64,000 nt of DNA, taken from positions 20,461-84,460 of the forward strand of contig JAKCPI010005284.1 in assembly GCA_023213315.1 (NCBI GenBank), read 5' to 3'. Positions 11,301 through 23,400 of the stretch are shown here, one piece after another. Source of the DNA: Euborellia annulipes. Its lineage: Eukaryota; Arthropoda; Insecta; Dermaptera; Anisolabididae. The notes beneath the pieces were generated by a model. The model did not search any database. It was not told the origin of the DNA and worked only from the letters and a program-made list of their open reading frames with translations. The translations under genes were made by a program, and so were the position numbers. The first letter of the stretch is position 1. The number at the start of each line of letters is the position of its first letter.

Positions 11301-12672
11301 CAGCCTCTCAAATTCACATAAAAAGCTCTATCCTTTGATGAACCAAACTTCTATATTCCACAAAAGCTTCTGATGCAAATTCACGAATTATTAATTTTGA
11401 ATGGCAATCAATGAAAGAAACGATGTTTAAAGAGAAGACGAAAAATAAAAACAAAGGCAAGATGCACATAGCAAAAGAAAAGACTCAATAATCAGAGTTT
11501 TTTTTTTTTTAAATAAGGCACCCACTCGGCACGACATACGCCTGAGACAAAATTTTATTATCTGGTGACAATCTCTTTGACATGAACACAAGTCATTTCG
11601 TCTCAGACTAAATGTCTGGTCTTTTCTTGTCGCTTTCTTAATCTGAGGGAGATTCACATGATCAGAAACATCACGAGATTAAAAAAAAGTTCATACGACA
11701 TGGTTTATAACCCAGAAAGTGATTGAGAAAACTCAATAGATCTTTGAAGTCGCAGATGCAGAGAAACCCCACAACATAATAATTAATTGCATATGGAATC
11801 CTGTAAATTGTTTTTTTGAGGAAACTCATAGCTCAACTCGAATCCAAGCCAAAATCGCACTCCTCAAGTTCTTTTTTCTTTTGTTAATTGTTTTTGGATA
11901 GTAATTCAAAAATAGTTTCCATGATATTCAGATTGTTCATTTGTGGATAAGGATACAACTTTTTAAAAGTGAAAAAAATTGATTTCACTTTCAGGCTCAT
12001 GTCTAAATCCTTTTCTTTAGACATATTTTATCACCTGATGAGCTCTTACTAAGAATAAAACGTTGAGGATATTCATTTGAAAGATCGCATGCTCTAAAAA
12101 CCAAAATTCACATTAGATAATTTTATTCATTTGTAAAATTGCTATAAGCAAATTCTCTTGGCATAAAGGATTCTCTTTATCCTTCAGAAAATAAATGTCA
12201 ATTTTATATTATATAATTTAAATAGCCATTACTTTGACATTTGGAGTTGAATTTTTAAAGCGCAATAAGTAAAATAAGTTGCTGCAATCGTTCTGGATAG
12301 ATAATCTAATTTAATTTAACCTGAAATTTAAGCAATTTTTATAAATATTATTAAATATGTGTGAGAATATTGTTTAAAACGATTTTTATTCTAAAATATG
12401 CCGGCCTTTTAAACGATACTATTATTAATTAAGAAAGACGATCAAGTATTCAATAAAATAATTATTTTACAAAATATATAATGTGAGGAATATTATTGTT
12501 ATGTGTTGTTAACTATATCTGTAAAAATAAATGAATATCTAGACCTTGAATTAAAAAAAGTGTTTTTTAAGATACTTAACCTTACAAGATTAGAATATTC
12601 TTTGCGTAACGATGCAAATAAATTTATTGGTAATAATGAAGCTCTATTAATTGTAAAATGAAAAAGGGACAT
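8381..12672 (-). CDS. POLDIP2: POLDIP2, polymerase delta-interacting protein 2 (YccV-like plus ApaG domains), complete
   Basis: Seven exons join in phase: 12672-12581, 11163-11008, 10939-10840, 10475-10298, 10231-10068, 9364-9159 and 8600-8381 (stop TAA). They give 371 residues, against 368 in human. The first exon encodes a mitochondrial-presequence-like start (MSLFHFTINRASLL, basic and hydroxylated, no acidic residue for 24 positions). The YccV/HspQ-like domain (about 50-150) has GQLFLHRVFGYRGVILFPW and KTNTFYQVLIDSRDCP. The DUF525/ApaG domain (about 228-340) has WWRYCIRLENL, LRERHWRIFSLSGTLETV and RGRGVVGQEPVL. The family binds DNA polymerase delta p50/PCNA and is also mitochondrial, tied to ClpX and metabolism. 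After PPFSLESK the tail adds a threonine run (encoded near 8455-8490) and ends SEETKR, unlike the short vertebrate tail. Exon 1 was chosen because its donor phase and presequence both fit. Confidence 0.93.
8827..8962. mobile_element. hAT-like MITE with 8-bp target duplication (POLDIP2 intron)
   Basis: A 136-bp insert starting CAG and ending CTG is flanked on both sides by CTGATACC (8819-8826 and 8963-8970). An 8-bp duplication and CAG...CTG ends are characteristic of hAT transposons. It has no coding capacity. It lies in the last POLDIP2 intron. Confidence 0.75.
9576..9870 (-). pseudogene. Tc1/mariner-type transposase C-terminal fragment
   Basis: The minus strand encodes WPPRNPDLTPHFFLLGYL and then a segment with MLQRSFRNVEPRLHR, typical of the C-terminal catalytic region (around the third acidic residue) of a Tc1/mariner-like transposase. 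The upstream two thirds are absent. It is inserted in a POLDIP2 intron (9365-10067) and is not part of the host gene. Confidence 0.75.
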
Positions 12673-13357
12673 GATTATTAAATAGATTATATAAAATATG
12701 GGAAAATATTATTAGTGAAAAAATTTACGAAAAATTTTGTTATATATAAAAACACATCGGAAATTATACTATGGAGGAACACTTGAAATTCAAAGTGGAA
12801 TCTTATGAAATTAAAAATTAAAAAATGAGGAATCTTATTTTTTAAAATATTTAATAATAATAATAATAATTAATAAGAATTAATTAATATATTAGTTAAT
12901 GATAATCAATATATAATTTTTTTTGTTATTAAAGTTGGAAAAATCTTTTTTTTAGTAAAGAAATATTAATAAACCTCTGATAAAATCTTAAATTTGAATA
13001 CCTAATGAATTTTCAAAAAATAATAAAATTTAAAATTAAAAAAACATTTGGTTATTGATTTTTGAATTTTAACATTGGTCCCCCTGTTGCAATCAATTTA
13101 TAATCATGTTTCTAATTTCTCTCTTCAATTCATCACCTGTAAATTTATTTCATTGTTAAAAATCAACATAAAATATAAACAATTGATAATAATATAATGC
13201 TATATTCTTTGAAATATTAATCAAATTTTTAATTTCTGACTTATTAAACTTTTAATTGTAATTTTAACAAATTTGTAATATAAAGAAGCCTACGTATATA
13301 TATTTTTCTCTCTTAATCAATTTTGACAGTTCAATCAATTTTATATATTTTAAAAAA
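12673..13357. promoter_or_regulatory. Divergent promoter region between POLDIP2 and APC7
   Basis: The two start codons face away from each other across 685 bp. The region is extremely AT-rich; no TATA element, initiator or known factor site could be assigned with confidence. Promoter function is inferred from the head-to-head arrangement only. Confidence 0.5.
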
Positions 13358-16300
13358 ATGGGTTCATTTTTTGAACAAATTAAACAACTCTACGAACAGC
13401 AACTTTATAGCAATGTTGTTACTGTGGTAAGATTTCATTTCATTTATATCTTTAATATTATCATTTCTCATAATTAAATTTTTTTTTCAGTCGAATTTTA
13501 TATTAACTGTGAGTGACCATTCACCAGATATGCTAACTCCTCACGGCAAATTTCAAACGTATGTTTATTGTGGAGATTCTCTTTATCATTTGAATCAATT
13601 AAGAAAAGCCGAAGCCATTTATCGAAAGGCTCTGCAATTCAAGAAGTCATTTATGAAATCCAAAGGCAGTTCAAAAACAACCACAGCAGATGGACAAAAA
13701 GATTTAATGCCTGATATTGGTGAGATCATTTTGTTTTATTTATTATATTTTTCCCTTTTCTTTATATAAAAACTTGACAATGTTATATATAGAATTAATA
13801 TCACTTACATTCTTTCAATAATTCATTTATTCGTTCTTAGAATACACTATTTAATTATCTACTTCATTGTTTTTGCCCAAATCCGTCTTCATTCACATAT
13901 CTATATAAATCTACATTAGTTTTCAAAACTCTTTCATTTGATTCAGAAATTGCCTCATAAATACCTCGATTCAGAATTAACGAGTCAAAGGATATTTAAC
14001 ATAATATTTGAGTTTATTTTGTTGAAGGATCAAGATCTCCAGTTTATTGTTACACCAGTGGTTCCTATTGAAGGAATATGAGTTTCTGCCAGGGATCACT
14101 TGATCCACCAGCGAACTAATATATTATAATCACAAAAATTTTAGATAAATTTCCTTTGAGAGGTTGAAGTTAAAAACTTCACCTACCCATAGCATATTGT
14201 GCAAGCTGGTCGACTTTCTCATTGTGAGTTAGTCCTATACCTGAATGGCTGGGAATCCACAAGAATGACCCCTCCATGGCTATCGACCTCACAGATGAAA
14301 TTTCACTTATAATATCGATGATTATCTTTATTCTTAACATTCCATATTAAATCTTATAAAATTTTTTTCAATTTCCAAAAATTTACGCGATTTTATGACA
14401 AAATTAAGACCATTTTATTTTCTTATTTTTATCATATTTTGATCTTTTTATTGTAAAGGTTTTGCAAAAATATCCCCCTACCAATCGATCTCTGGAATAG
14501 CCCATAGTTTGAGGATATCACTACAACTCACTTCTTGACCAATTTTTACTCACCATGCACTGTTTTGCATTTCAGTATACCACAGTAGTCTTAAACTAAT
14601 GAACTTCCTGTCCCTTAATGCTTCTCATTTCTATTCATTCACAACTCACTCAGCACATCCCTCTCAACCTTGTATGGTTTCTTGATCCGATTTAGGGCGG
14701 ACAATGTGCCCAAGAGTCTCAGGGGAATGGGTGTCCATTCAGAGTAGTTTTGAGACTACCCAGTTATATTTACATTTAATTTAGTTGAAGGTGTGAAGGT
14801 CAACCCGAGTGAGAATGAAAATGCAATATATTATCTTTAAAATAATTATATTTATTCTCCAAACGTTCTTGTAAAAAACCTCAGACCTCTAGGGTTTCGG
14901 CCGCTGTGCTGCGTGCCTTCATCAGTGAGCCCTGGATCTAGATAATGCAAAATGAATTAGTTATAAATTAAAATTTATCATAGTCTTGTCGTAAGGTAAA
15001 AACATAATTTCGACAAGACTTTTTATGATAAATTTTAATTTATAACTAATTCATTTTGCATTATCTAGATCCAGAGCTCACTGATGAAGGCACGCAGCAC
15101 AGCGGCCGAAACCCTAGAGGTCTGAGGTTTTTTACAAGAACGTTTGGAGAATAAATATGATTATTTTAAAGATAATATATTGCATTTTCATTCTCAAATC
15201 ATTCGGTCTGACTTGACCTTCACACCTTCAACTAAATATTTGTCTACAGTCCTGGTGAGTCAATTATTTACATTTAAGTCTGAATAAATTTCTTAAAAGT
15301 TGATAAATATATCTACTTACAATGACTCCTTGGCCGATATCACTCACTTAACACTTTCTCACATTATTCATCTTTCCACAAATCAAAAAAAAATTTAAAA
15401 TTTCTGGACCAATCATTTTCTGAGCTCTAAACATTTCAATTATCAAAATGTATTCTAAATCTATGACAACGCATGCATTGTTATGGAGGGATTGTTAATT
15501 GTTATAAATATTTCGTTTTAAAAAAATATGAATTTTCAGCAACTTAATAATAAATTAATATAAAGAAAAGGAAAGAAGGCGGGGGAGCCAATCAAGCGTC
15601 TGTTTAGTGAATATTAAGACTGACGTTTCGAGTCTAATTTATTACCTCATATACATGTAGCAACGATGACGTAGTAAATTTGGCCAGAAACGTCTTGCGG
15701 GAACTTGCTTATTTTAAACAATGATAAAACAAAAAGTACTGGAGATATCATTTTAATTATTTTTTTTTTTTACATAGCGGTACATTTAATTTATTGCTTT
15801 TTGAAAATATTTCGAAGGTAGCCACCGTTCTGCTCAAAACATTAGGAGAGTCGAAATCTGAAGCTCTGGACCACTTTGGCCAGCATTTCCGTGTAGATCT
15901 TGGCGATTGCATCACGAATATTGTTCTTCAACTGATCCAGGGCTTGTGGACGATTGGTATACACCAAGGATTTGAGATATGCCCGTAAAAAAAATCACAG
16001 GGTGATAAGTCTGTCGAGCGCACTGGCCACTCTAAATCACCCCTTAAAGAGACACGATGTTTGGGGAAGTGTTCTCGCAAAAGAGACATGGAAATTCGTG
16101 CCCTGGCGCCGACTTGCGGGTACCACACATTCATTTCTTCAAGTTCAGGAAGAAAAAATTCTTGCACCATCTTCAAATAACGCTCAGAAGTGACAGATTT
16201 CGACTCTTCTAATGTATTGAGCAGAATCGTGACCAAGTTCCAAATATAATTTTCAAAAAACAATGAAAAAAAAATTTTTTTGAGAGGTTTTATTTTCGGC

Positions 16301-17465
16301 TCCTGCAGCTTTCCTTCTTTTTTAGTCCGCTTTGAGGTCAACATTCTATCTTTCTTTTTCAATTTTTTTATAAATTGATTCAAATTTTCAAAGTGATCGA
16401 TTGATCAGTGGCGTGGTTTCTAGATAGTCACTCCTTGCACATTAGCAATTTTTGAATTCCTTTATATATCCATCAAAATTTCCTAACTAATAATAATTTC
16501 TTTCTATTTTATTTATTTACAGAGATTAAATATCAAATTCACTTGTGTCATGTTGGTCTTAAACAGTCGCATCAAGCAATCACAGTGCTTCAATCAATTC
16601 CTGGGAAACAACGCAACGCAAAAATAAATATGGCTTTAGCAAAGTTATACCAACAAGGCGGAATGGAACGTTCAGCGATTACCTCTTACAAAGAAGTCTT
16701 GAGGGTATTTGTCTTAACAAATCCATGTTGAAACCTTTTAATTGGTAAGAAGAGATAAATAATTAATCGTCAGCAGCTGATTTTTATATTTCTTTAAGCT
16801 AATGGAGAAATAAAGCTGGGAAAAATTGATGCGAAGAAAGTCTCAATTGAAATTTTAAACTCATTGTCCGAATGACCAATTTTATTGAGCCATCTTCAGA
16901 GGTTAAAAAATGTTTAATAAAGTGGTACAGAAGCAAATCATCTGTTGCTTATATCTATAATATCGCCTGCTGAGAATGCTGAGTGGATAAAGTCCGAAAC
17001 AGCCTAACAAACTTTTCTCTCATTTGAGTGCCAAAATGGCGAAAATATTCTTTGTTATTGATTCTGGCCTATTAATTTGTTGACCGGCTATTTAAATGTA
17101 AGCTATATGTTTATAAAACTTTCAAACGCCTTTTCTCGAATTGTTGAATCTCGGACTTTCGCCAGTCAGCATTCTCAGCAGGCAATATAATCAGGTCCGC
17201 AGGCAGGGGAATAAATCTCGGGCCCTTTAAGGTGTAATTCTTAATTGGTCATGAAAAATAACCCTCTGAATTAAACTCCTCGGATTTAATATTTAAACTT
17301 TTTTTTTTTTGAGAAAGTTGAGAGCCCCGTATTAATAAATAGGTCCAGCCAGGCATGGGCGTGCCGGGGGGGGGGGGGGGGCTCCCCCCCCCCTCTCTTA
17401 TAAAAAAAAAAAAAAAAATATATATATATATTTTTTCTTTTTTCCCCCCCCCACTCCCTAATTTA

Positions 17466-17496
<31 letters not shown>

Positions 17497-20400
17497 TCCC
17501 CCCCCCCCCCCCCCGCGGGGCCAGGCAGTCCTGAAAACAAGGATTATACGGAGAAACATTCTGCGTTTGTTTATACATCCGTCACCCATAACAACTCAAT
17601 TAAACAAAATAAAGAAACTCTTAGGACATACGCACACGGGTGACTTTTGTCACGCAACAGTTTCTGTCACTGTCACCCTTCAAAATCTAACCTCGCCAAC
17701 GAGTAGGTGACTGCTACGGTGATTTTTTTTTACAAATATTTAATTCAGATGTAAAATGGACTTCGAAGAGACAGCCGTTGTGTGCGCTCTTTTAATAAAA
17801 AATGATCGAAAAAAACGTAAACAAAAAGATAATTGACTAGGTAGAGCCTTGTTTGAAAAGGATGGAATTTTCCCAATCAATGCTCAAATAGACAGTTCAT
17901 TAGCCAGTCAATATATCGTTAAAGATAGCAAGTTTGCGAGATATGTTTGTGCTTATAATTGGGCAAAATTGCACCCCCTGGAGTCGAACCAGGACCTCCA
18001 CGCTTTCGCGGCGGGTGGGGCAAAAAGATTATTGGAATTCATCCAATTTGGAGTAACAGATTAATTTTATACCCTACATGAAAAATTGAAAAATTATTCC
18101 GATTTTTTTTAAATTGTTATAGAATGAATGTAACAAGTTTCGATTATTTACTGGAACTCTTAAAACCAGTTACCAGTTTTAAAACTATTAAATTTCAAAA
18201 TACTAATATGCGTGGAGCTATTCCTCCCGAAGAACGGCTAGCGATTACTTCCAACGTTACAAACTTTCCCCCGTGTGCGCATGTGAGCGTGACAGTCGTG
18301 ACTGAGATGTTGCTTGCCCTAGTGACAAATAAGTCACTATACTGTCACGTCACTTAGTGTGCGCTACTCCCATAGAAACCTATGTAATGTGACGGCTCAT
18401 ACTGCTAATGACAAAAGTCACCCGTGTGCGCGTGCCCTCAAAGAACTGAAGATGATGCAATAAAATTTGTAAAAGGAAGTTTAAGTGTTCAATATTCAGC
18501 TTGTTTAATAGACAGCTTCCTTTTCCTTTTCTCCACGTTTCCAGTTCATATATTCCTTTAATTATTGTTTGTAACCAAAGTCGGCTTCCTAAAGGAACAC
18601 GGGATAAGTTAAGATTTTGGCAAAATATCCTTGGTTCTTTGTTTTTATTTTGTCAACATCTTAATTTATCTAGCTGGGTACATTAATTATTTATTCTCAA
18701 CAGAGTTATAAAAGCACGATGGCTGGCAGCCACGATTCTCTCTTAAATACGAATTAAAAGTGATCAAGTGTTTGTATAAGTCTCAAAATATCAAATGATT
18801 CTCGTTCTTGTTCAATAGACATGAAAGACAGGAAACCGCCTCAGACTCGCCGATTTTTTATTATCTCCATTTACATAAAATTATTTTTTCCCTCGTAAAG
18901 TTGCAGTTCAATATTTATAAATAAATTTTTTAATTCCTTTAGAAATCAGTTTTTCCAAAAGGTTTTTATTTTTCGAACCTAGAGGGTTGGCAAACTTAAT
19001 AATTTACTTTAAGTTGTGAAAGAGCAGCAAAGAAAAGAAAGCCTTTGGATGCCAAATGCTAAAAGGAGACGTTTCGGACAAAATTTATTCGCCCATCTTC
19101 AGTTCAGACCTTACTACAAAATATATATATCTATTTATATAGTACAACAATGATTCAAAAATTAAATTACATTAAGATCTTACTAGGTTTATATATATAT
19201 GACCTTTTGTGCAAAAAGACCAATGATAACTTTTGTGCCGAAAAAAATTAAAAACCCAAAAAGAATGAAAAAAAAAGAAAAAATTTTGTCCGAAACGTCT
19301 CCTTTCGGCATTTGGCGTACAAAGGCTTCTTTTCTTTGGTGCCCCTGTACTTACTCTTTCCCAACTTGTAACATCAACAGCAACTTCTCCCCGGATTATA
19401 ATTTACTTTAATTTAAAATTAAAAATTTAAAAAATTAATACTTTTCAACTAGAGCCTACTATCGAAATTTAAAATTGATTGTTTCTTCCAGGATAGACAA
19501 AAAACACAATTAAATTAAAATAATTTTTCTTTCCCCCCCGAAGGAATGTCCTTTTGCTCTTGAAGCAGCTGATGGTCTGCTCAGCCTTGGCGTTAAAGGA
19601 ATCGAAGTTAATTCACTTGTCATCGAAGCCTCTAATTCAGGATCTAATTGTGAATGGTAATATTTTATATTTTCACTTTCATGTATCCGTTTTCGAATAA
19701 TTATTGACATGACAACGTCTTACAATGCATGTTTGCATAGTGGCCGGGTAAGGAGGCATGCACGAAAAAGTTAGCGGCTTGAATAACTCCTCTGTCTCAA
19801 GAGGTATAATTATGTTGAATATACGGGAAAGAATGAGTTTTCAGCTAAAGATTTCACCATTTATTTTTTTTGCTATCATTTCACTTTATTATTATTATTA
19901 TTTTAGGTTGAATACTTGGATCAAGGCTTTAGCGCAAATGTATAATCGTGAATATCCCCAAGCGATTGCAACGTTTCGGTATCTTGATGAAAGGACTCCT
20001 CTGCAAAATAATATTCAAGTATTGCTAAGCACAGCTGAATGTTATAATGCTGCTGGTGAAACAAACAATGCTCTTCTACTTTTACAAAAAGTAAGTGGCT
20101 GTTGTGCTTTCTTTTTGCCAGGCCGGATCTAATGCACAGTTGTCAGTTAAAGCAGAGGTTCCCAAACTATTTTGGTTCCCGCCTAAGTAATTTATTTATA
20201 AAATATATGTATTCAATAGTAATAAAAATAAGGTATGATAAATATATGTAATTATAATAATACTAAAGGATAGGCCGGTTAATCCGTTGATCCGAGACCG
20301 AATAATAGGGATTCTACTTTTAACATTTTTTGTGAGTTGATTTTTGCTGGTGAATAAAAAAATATCCCTTCCACCTAGCCTAATTGTCTTTGTCTATATC

Positions 20401-23400
20401 TGCATTTGTTCCTTTGCGGAAGATGAAAATAATATCTAATCTATTAATTTGTTTTATTTTTTAGGTTCGTTCGTTAGATCCTCAAATGGACAGAGGTCTT
20501 GATCTGCTGGCTTGTCTACTTTATAAGGAACATCGTTTTTCTGAATTAGAGAAATTAATACAAAATTTGCCTTCGATTGAAGAGTACACAACGAGTCATT
20601 GGATTGTTTGGGCTTATTTATTCTTCTCACAAAAGAAACTCACTAAAGCTGCTTATTATGCTCATAAGGTTTGAATTTAAATTTTTTTCTATCAAAATAG
20701 AAAATTTATATTAAATGCTATTCGGTTCAAACTTTTTCATTCATCCTCGCCATTAATTCTTCTTTTGAAAAATATATATTTTTTTTAATGTCTTTTTCGC
20801 CCTTGGCCCGTAGCACAGTGGTAGAACCACTCGCTATTGATTATTCTAAAGAAATATTTTTTTTTTCATTTACCGCATATTATAATTAAAATTTGTTTGG
20901 GTTGCCCGCAGGCTTGCAAATGCTCACCACGTTCAGTCGAAGCTCTGATTTTAAAAGCTACCATTCTGAAAGATCTTGGCAAATTTCAAGAAGCCGTCGT
21001 CCATTTCCGTGAATCCTTGCAGATTGCTCCGTTCCGTTATGAAGCCCACGTTGGATTGATTGATTGTTATATCGAGCTGCATCGACCTCGGGAGGCGATC
21101 ACTTTGGCTAGTAATTCAAGTAAACAACTCGGACATACTCCTAGAGCTCTCACAGTTAGTACAAACAAATCATTTATTTTAATTTAATCCAAATTAAAAA
21201 TAATTTTCTTTTTTCTTTTTTAGCTATATGCCACAGCTTTGACGAAAGATCCCGTTACTATAATGAAAGCGAGGTCTGTCTTAGAGAGGGCTCTATCTCT
21301 AGATGAACACTATCTCCCAGCAATCTATCTCCTAGCTCAACTTTATGAACAGGTAACCGGTGCGGTGTTGAATGGTTCAATTGAAATGTTTAGAAATTTT
21401 ATTTTAATAACATATTCACTTGATTAATTTCTTATCCTTTTAGGACATGGCTTTAGAAGCGGCCATCACTCTCCTTGAGAAACAAGTTGATGTTCACTCT
21501 ACATGTAAACTTCATATGATGTTGGCTGATCTTCTCGAAAAGGTTCACGAAGAGGCGAGGGCGTTTGATCATTATAGCATTGCACTCAAGTATGTCTTTT
21601 ATTACATTCATTATTCTAATATATAAACTCATTTAAATAATATTCGTTTTTGTTTTTTTAGTTTAGACCCAAGTAATTTACGAGCACTTCAAGCACTTCA
21701 TCGTTTAGACACTTCGCCAAGCAAATTAGATTCGAATTATTATATAGCGTCAGGCTCTCAAGATGAGGAACCCGCAGAAGAAAAAATTGCTGATTCAGAT
21801 AATGAGGTACCGGTATGCATTTCTAGTTTTCATTTTAAAATTAAACTCATAGAGTTATTCTTTATTTATTAAAATTATAAATATTGAATGTGGTTGAGTC
21901 ATATTATTAGAGGAGAAAAAACAGACTTGTCTCAAACATCAATTTGTTTGTAAATATTTTGGTCCCTCTACAGGGAATATTCTCAGTGCAATTTTGAGAC
22001 TTTGGCATTGAAATAAAAATATAAATAAATAATCAGGAGCTGATGTTGCTCACTTAAATGTGTCCCGTCCTTATTCTTATTCTTTTTTCTTATTTTCTAC
22101 TGGGTGCATATAACCAGTTAGATCGTTTCTCAAAAAATAATAAATAAATAAATTGATCTTTGAGGGAAACAAGTTTGAGTTTTTCTCCTTCATTATCACA
22201 CCTAATATCATACATCTATTTTACTGGTAGAGTAGATTTTCAAAGCATTTAATCTGGAAAAGATATGGGAAAAAGTGGGACCAAAATAATCTTTGTATCT
22301 CTGTCTATCTGTTTGTGTTTTAAATGTCTCAAATCGAGCTCGATTGTGATTTTTGAAATCGGCAGGTCCAGCCAATGTAAGCTTTTCGATCCAGTAGATG
22401 TTTCGAGATATCCTTAAGGATATATACTTAGGCTTATCTTCATTGATTTTGGAAAAACGTCTCCTTTTCTAAAATCTAACTACAGCCACCAAATCTTATT
22501 TGTTAGTTATATTTACTACGCAGCGTGTCAAAAATAATGGAACATTTTATTTCTTCTCAAAAAGACCTATTCTAATCTATCTTAATGTTTCTGAAATTTA
22601 TTAAACATTTAATATGAAATAGCTTATACATTTCTAAGTAAATTTAACACAAATCCAATTTAAATAAAACAAAGACAAAATTTTAAGGAGTCAAAAAAAA
22701 TCCAAGACATAGGCAGCCAAAATTATTTCTTTTATTGTTGCCGTTCCAGGCTGACGTTTCGGCCACTGGTCTAGGCCATCTTCAGAGCCGGAGGCGAGAA
22801 TAAATGAAAATTACAATTTCAGCGACACACATTCGCATGAACGGAGCGCTCATAGGACAACTCGCTGAAATTGTAATTTTCATTTATTCTTGCCTCCGGC
22901 TCTGAAGATGGCCTAGACCAGTGGCCGAAACGTCAGCCTGGAACGGCAATAATAAAAGAAATAATTTTGGCTGCCAATGTCTTGGATTTTTTTTGACTCC
23001 TTAATAATACTCTCAGCCACAAAGACATACCTCAAAAGACAAAAATGTCAAAATTTTTTTATTAACACCAAAATTCTAAAATTTATAAATAATTTTTCCA
23101 TTTCAGTTTTTCTGTCTACTTTATTGGATATTCTTATAAAAACAAAATTTTTAATTAATTAATATCCAACAAAAACATATCGAGATTATGTTGATTTGTC
23201 CCTAAAATTGAAAATCGACATATTTTTTCTTTATTTTATTTAAATTGTATTAAATTGATTAAAATGATTTGTATTTGTGTTAAATTTATTTAGAAATGTA
23301 TAAGATATTTCAAATTAAATGTTTCTTAAATTAGAATTAAGGTAGATTAGATCAGGTCTACTTAAGAAGCAACAAAATTTTTAGTTTTTTTTTTTTTTGA

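Noticed and set aside
11340..11460. Minus-strand frame with IIREFASEAFVEYRSLVHQR considered as the first POLDIP2 exon
   Set aside because: It ends in a stop with no donor in phase; the exon at 12672-12581 fits phase and presequence.
17249..17578. 109-codon minus-strand frame
   Set aside because: Runs through homopolymers (glycine, lysine, proline runs); no gene-like composition.
20805..20845. tRNA-like A-box sequence (TAGCACAGTGGTAGAACC) in APC7 intron 6
   Set aside because: No B box at a suitable distance and no acceptor stem; at most a SINE scrap.
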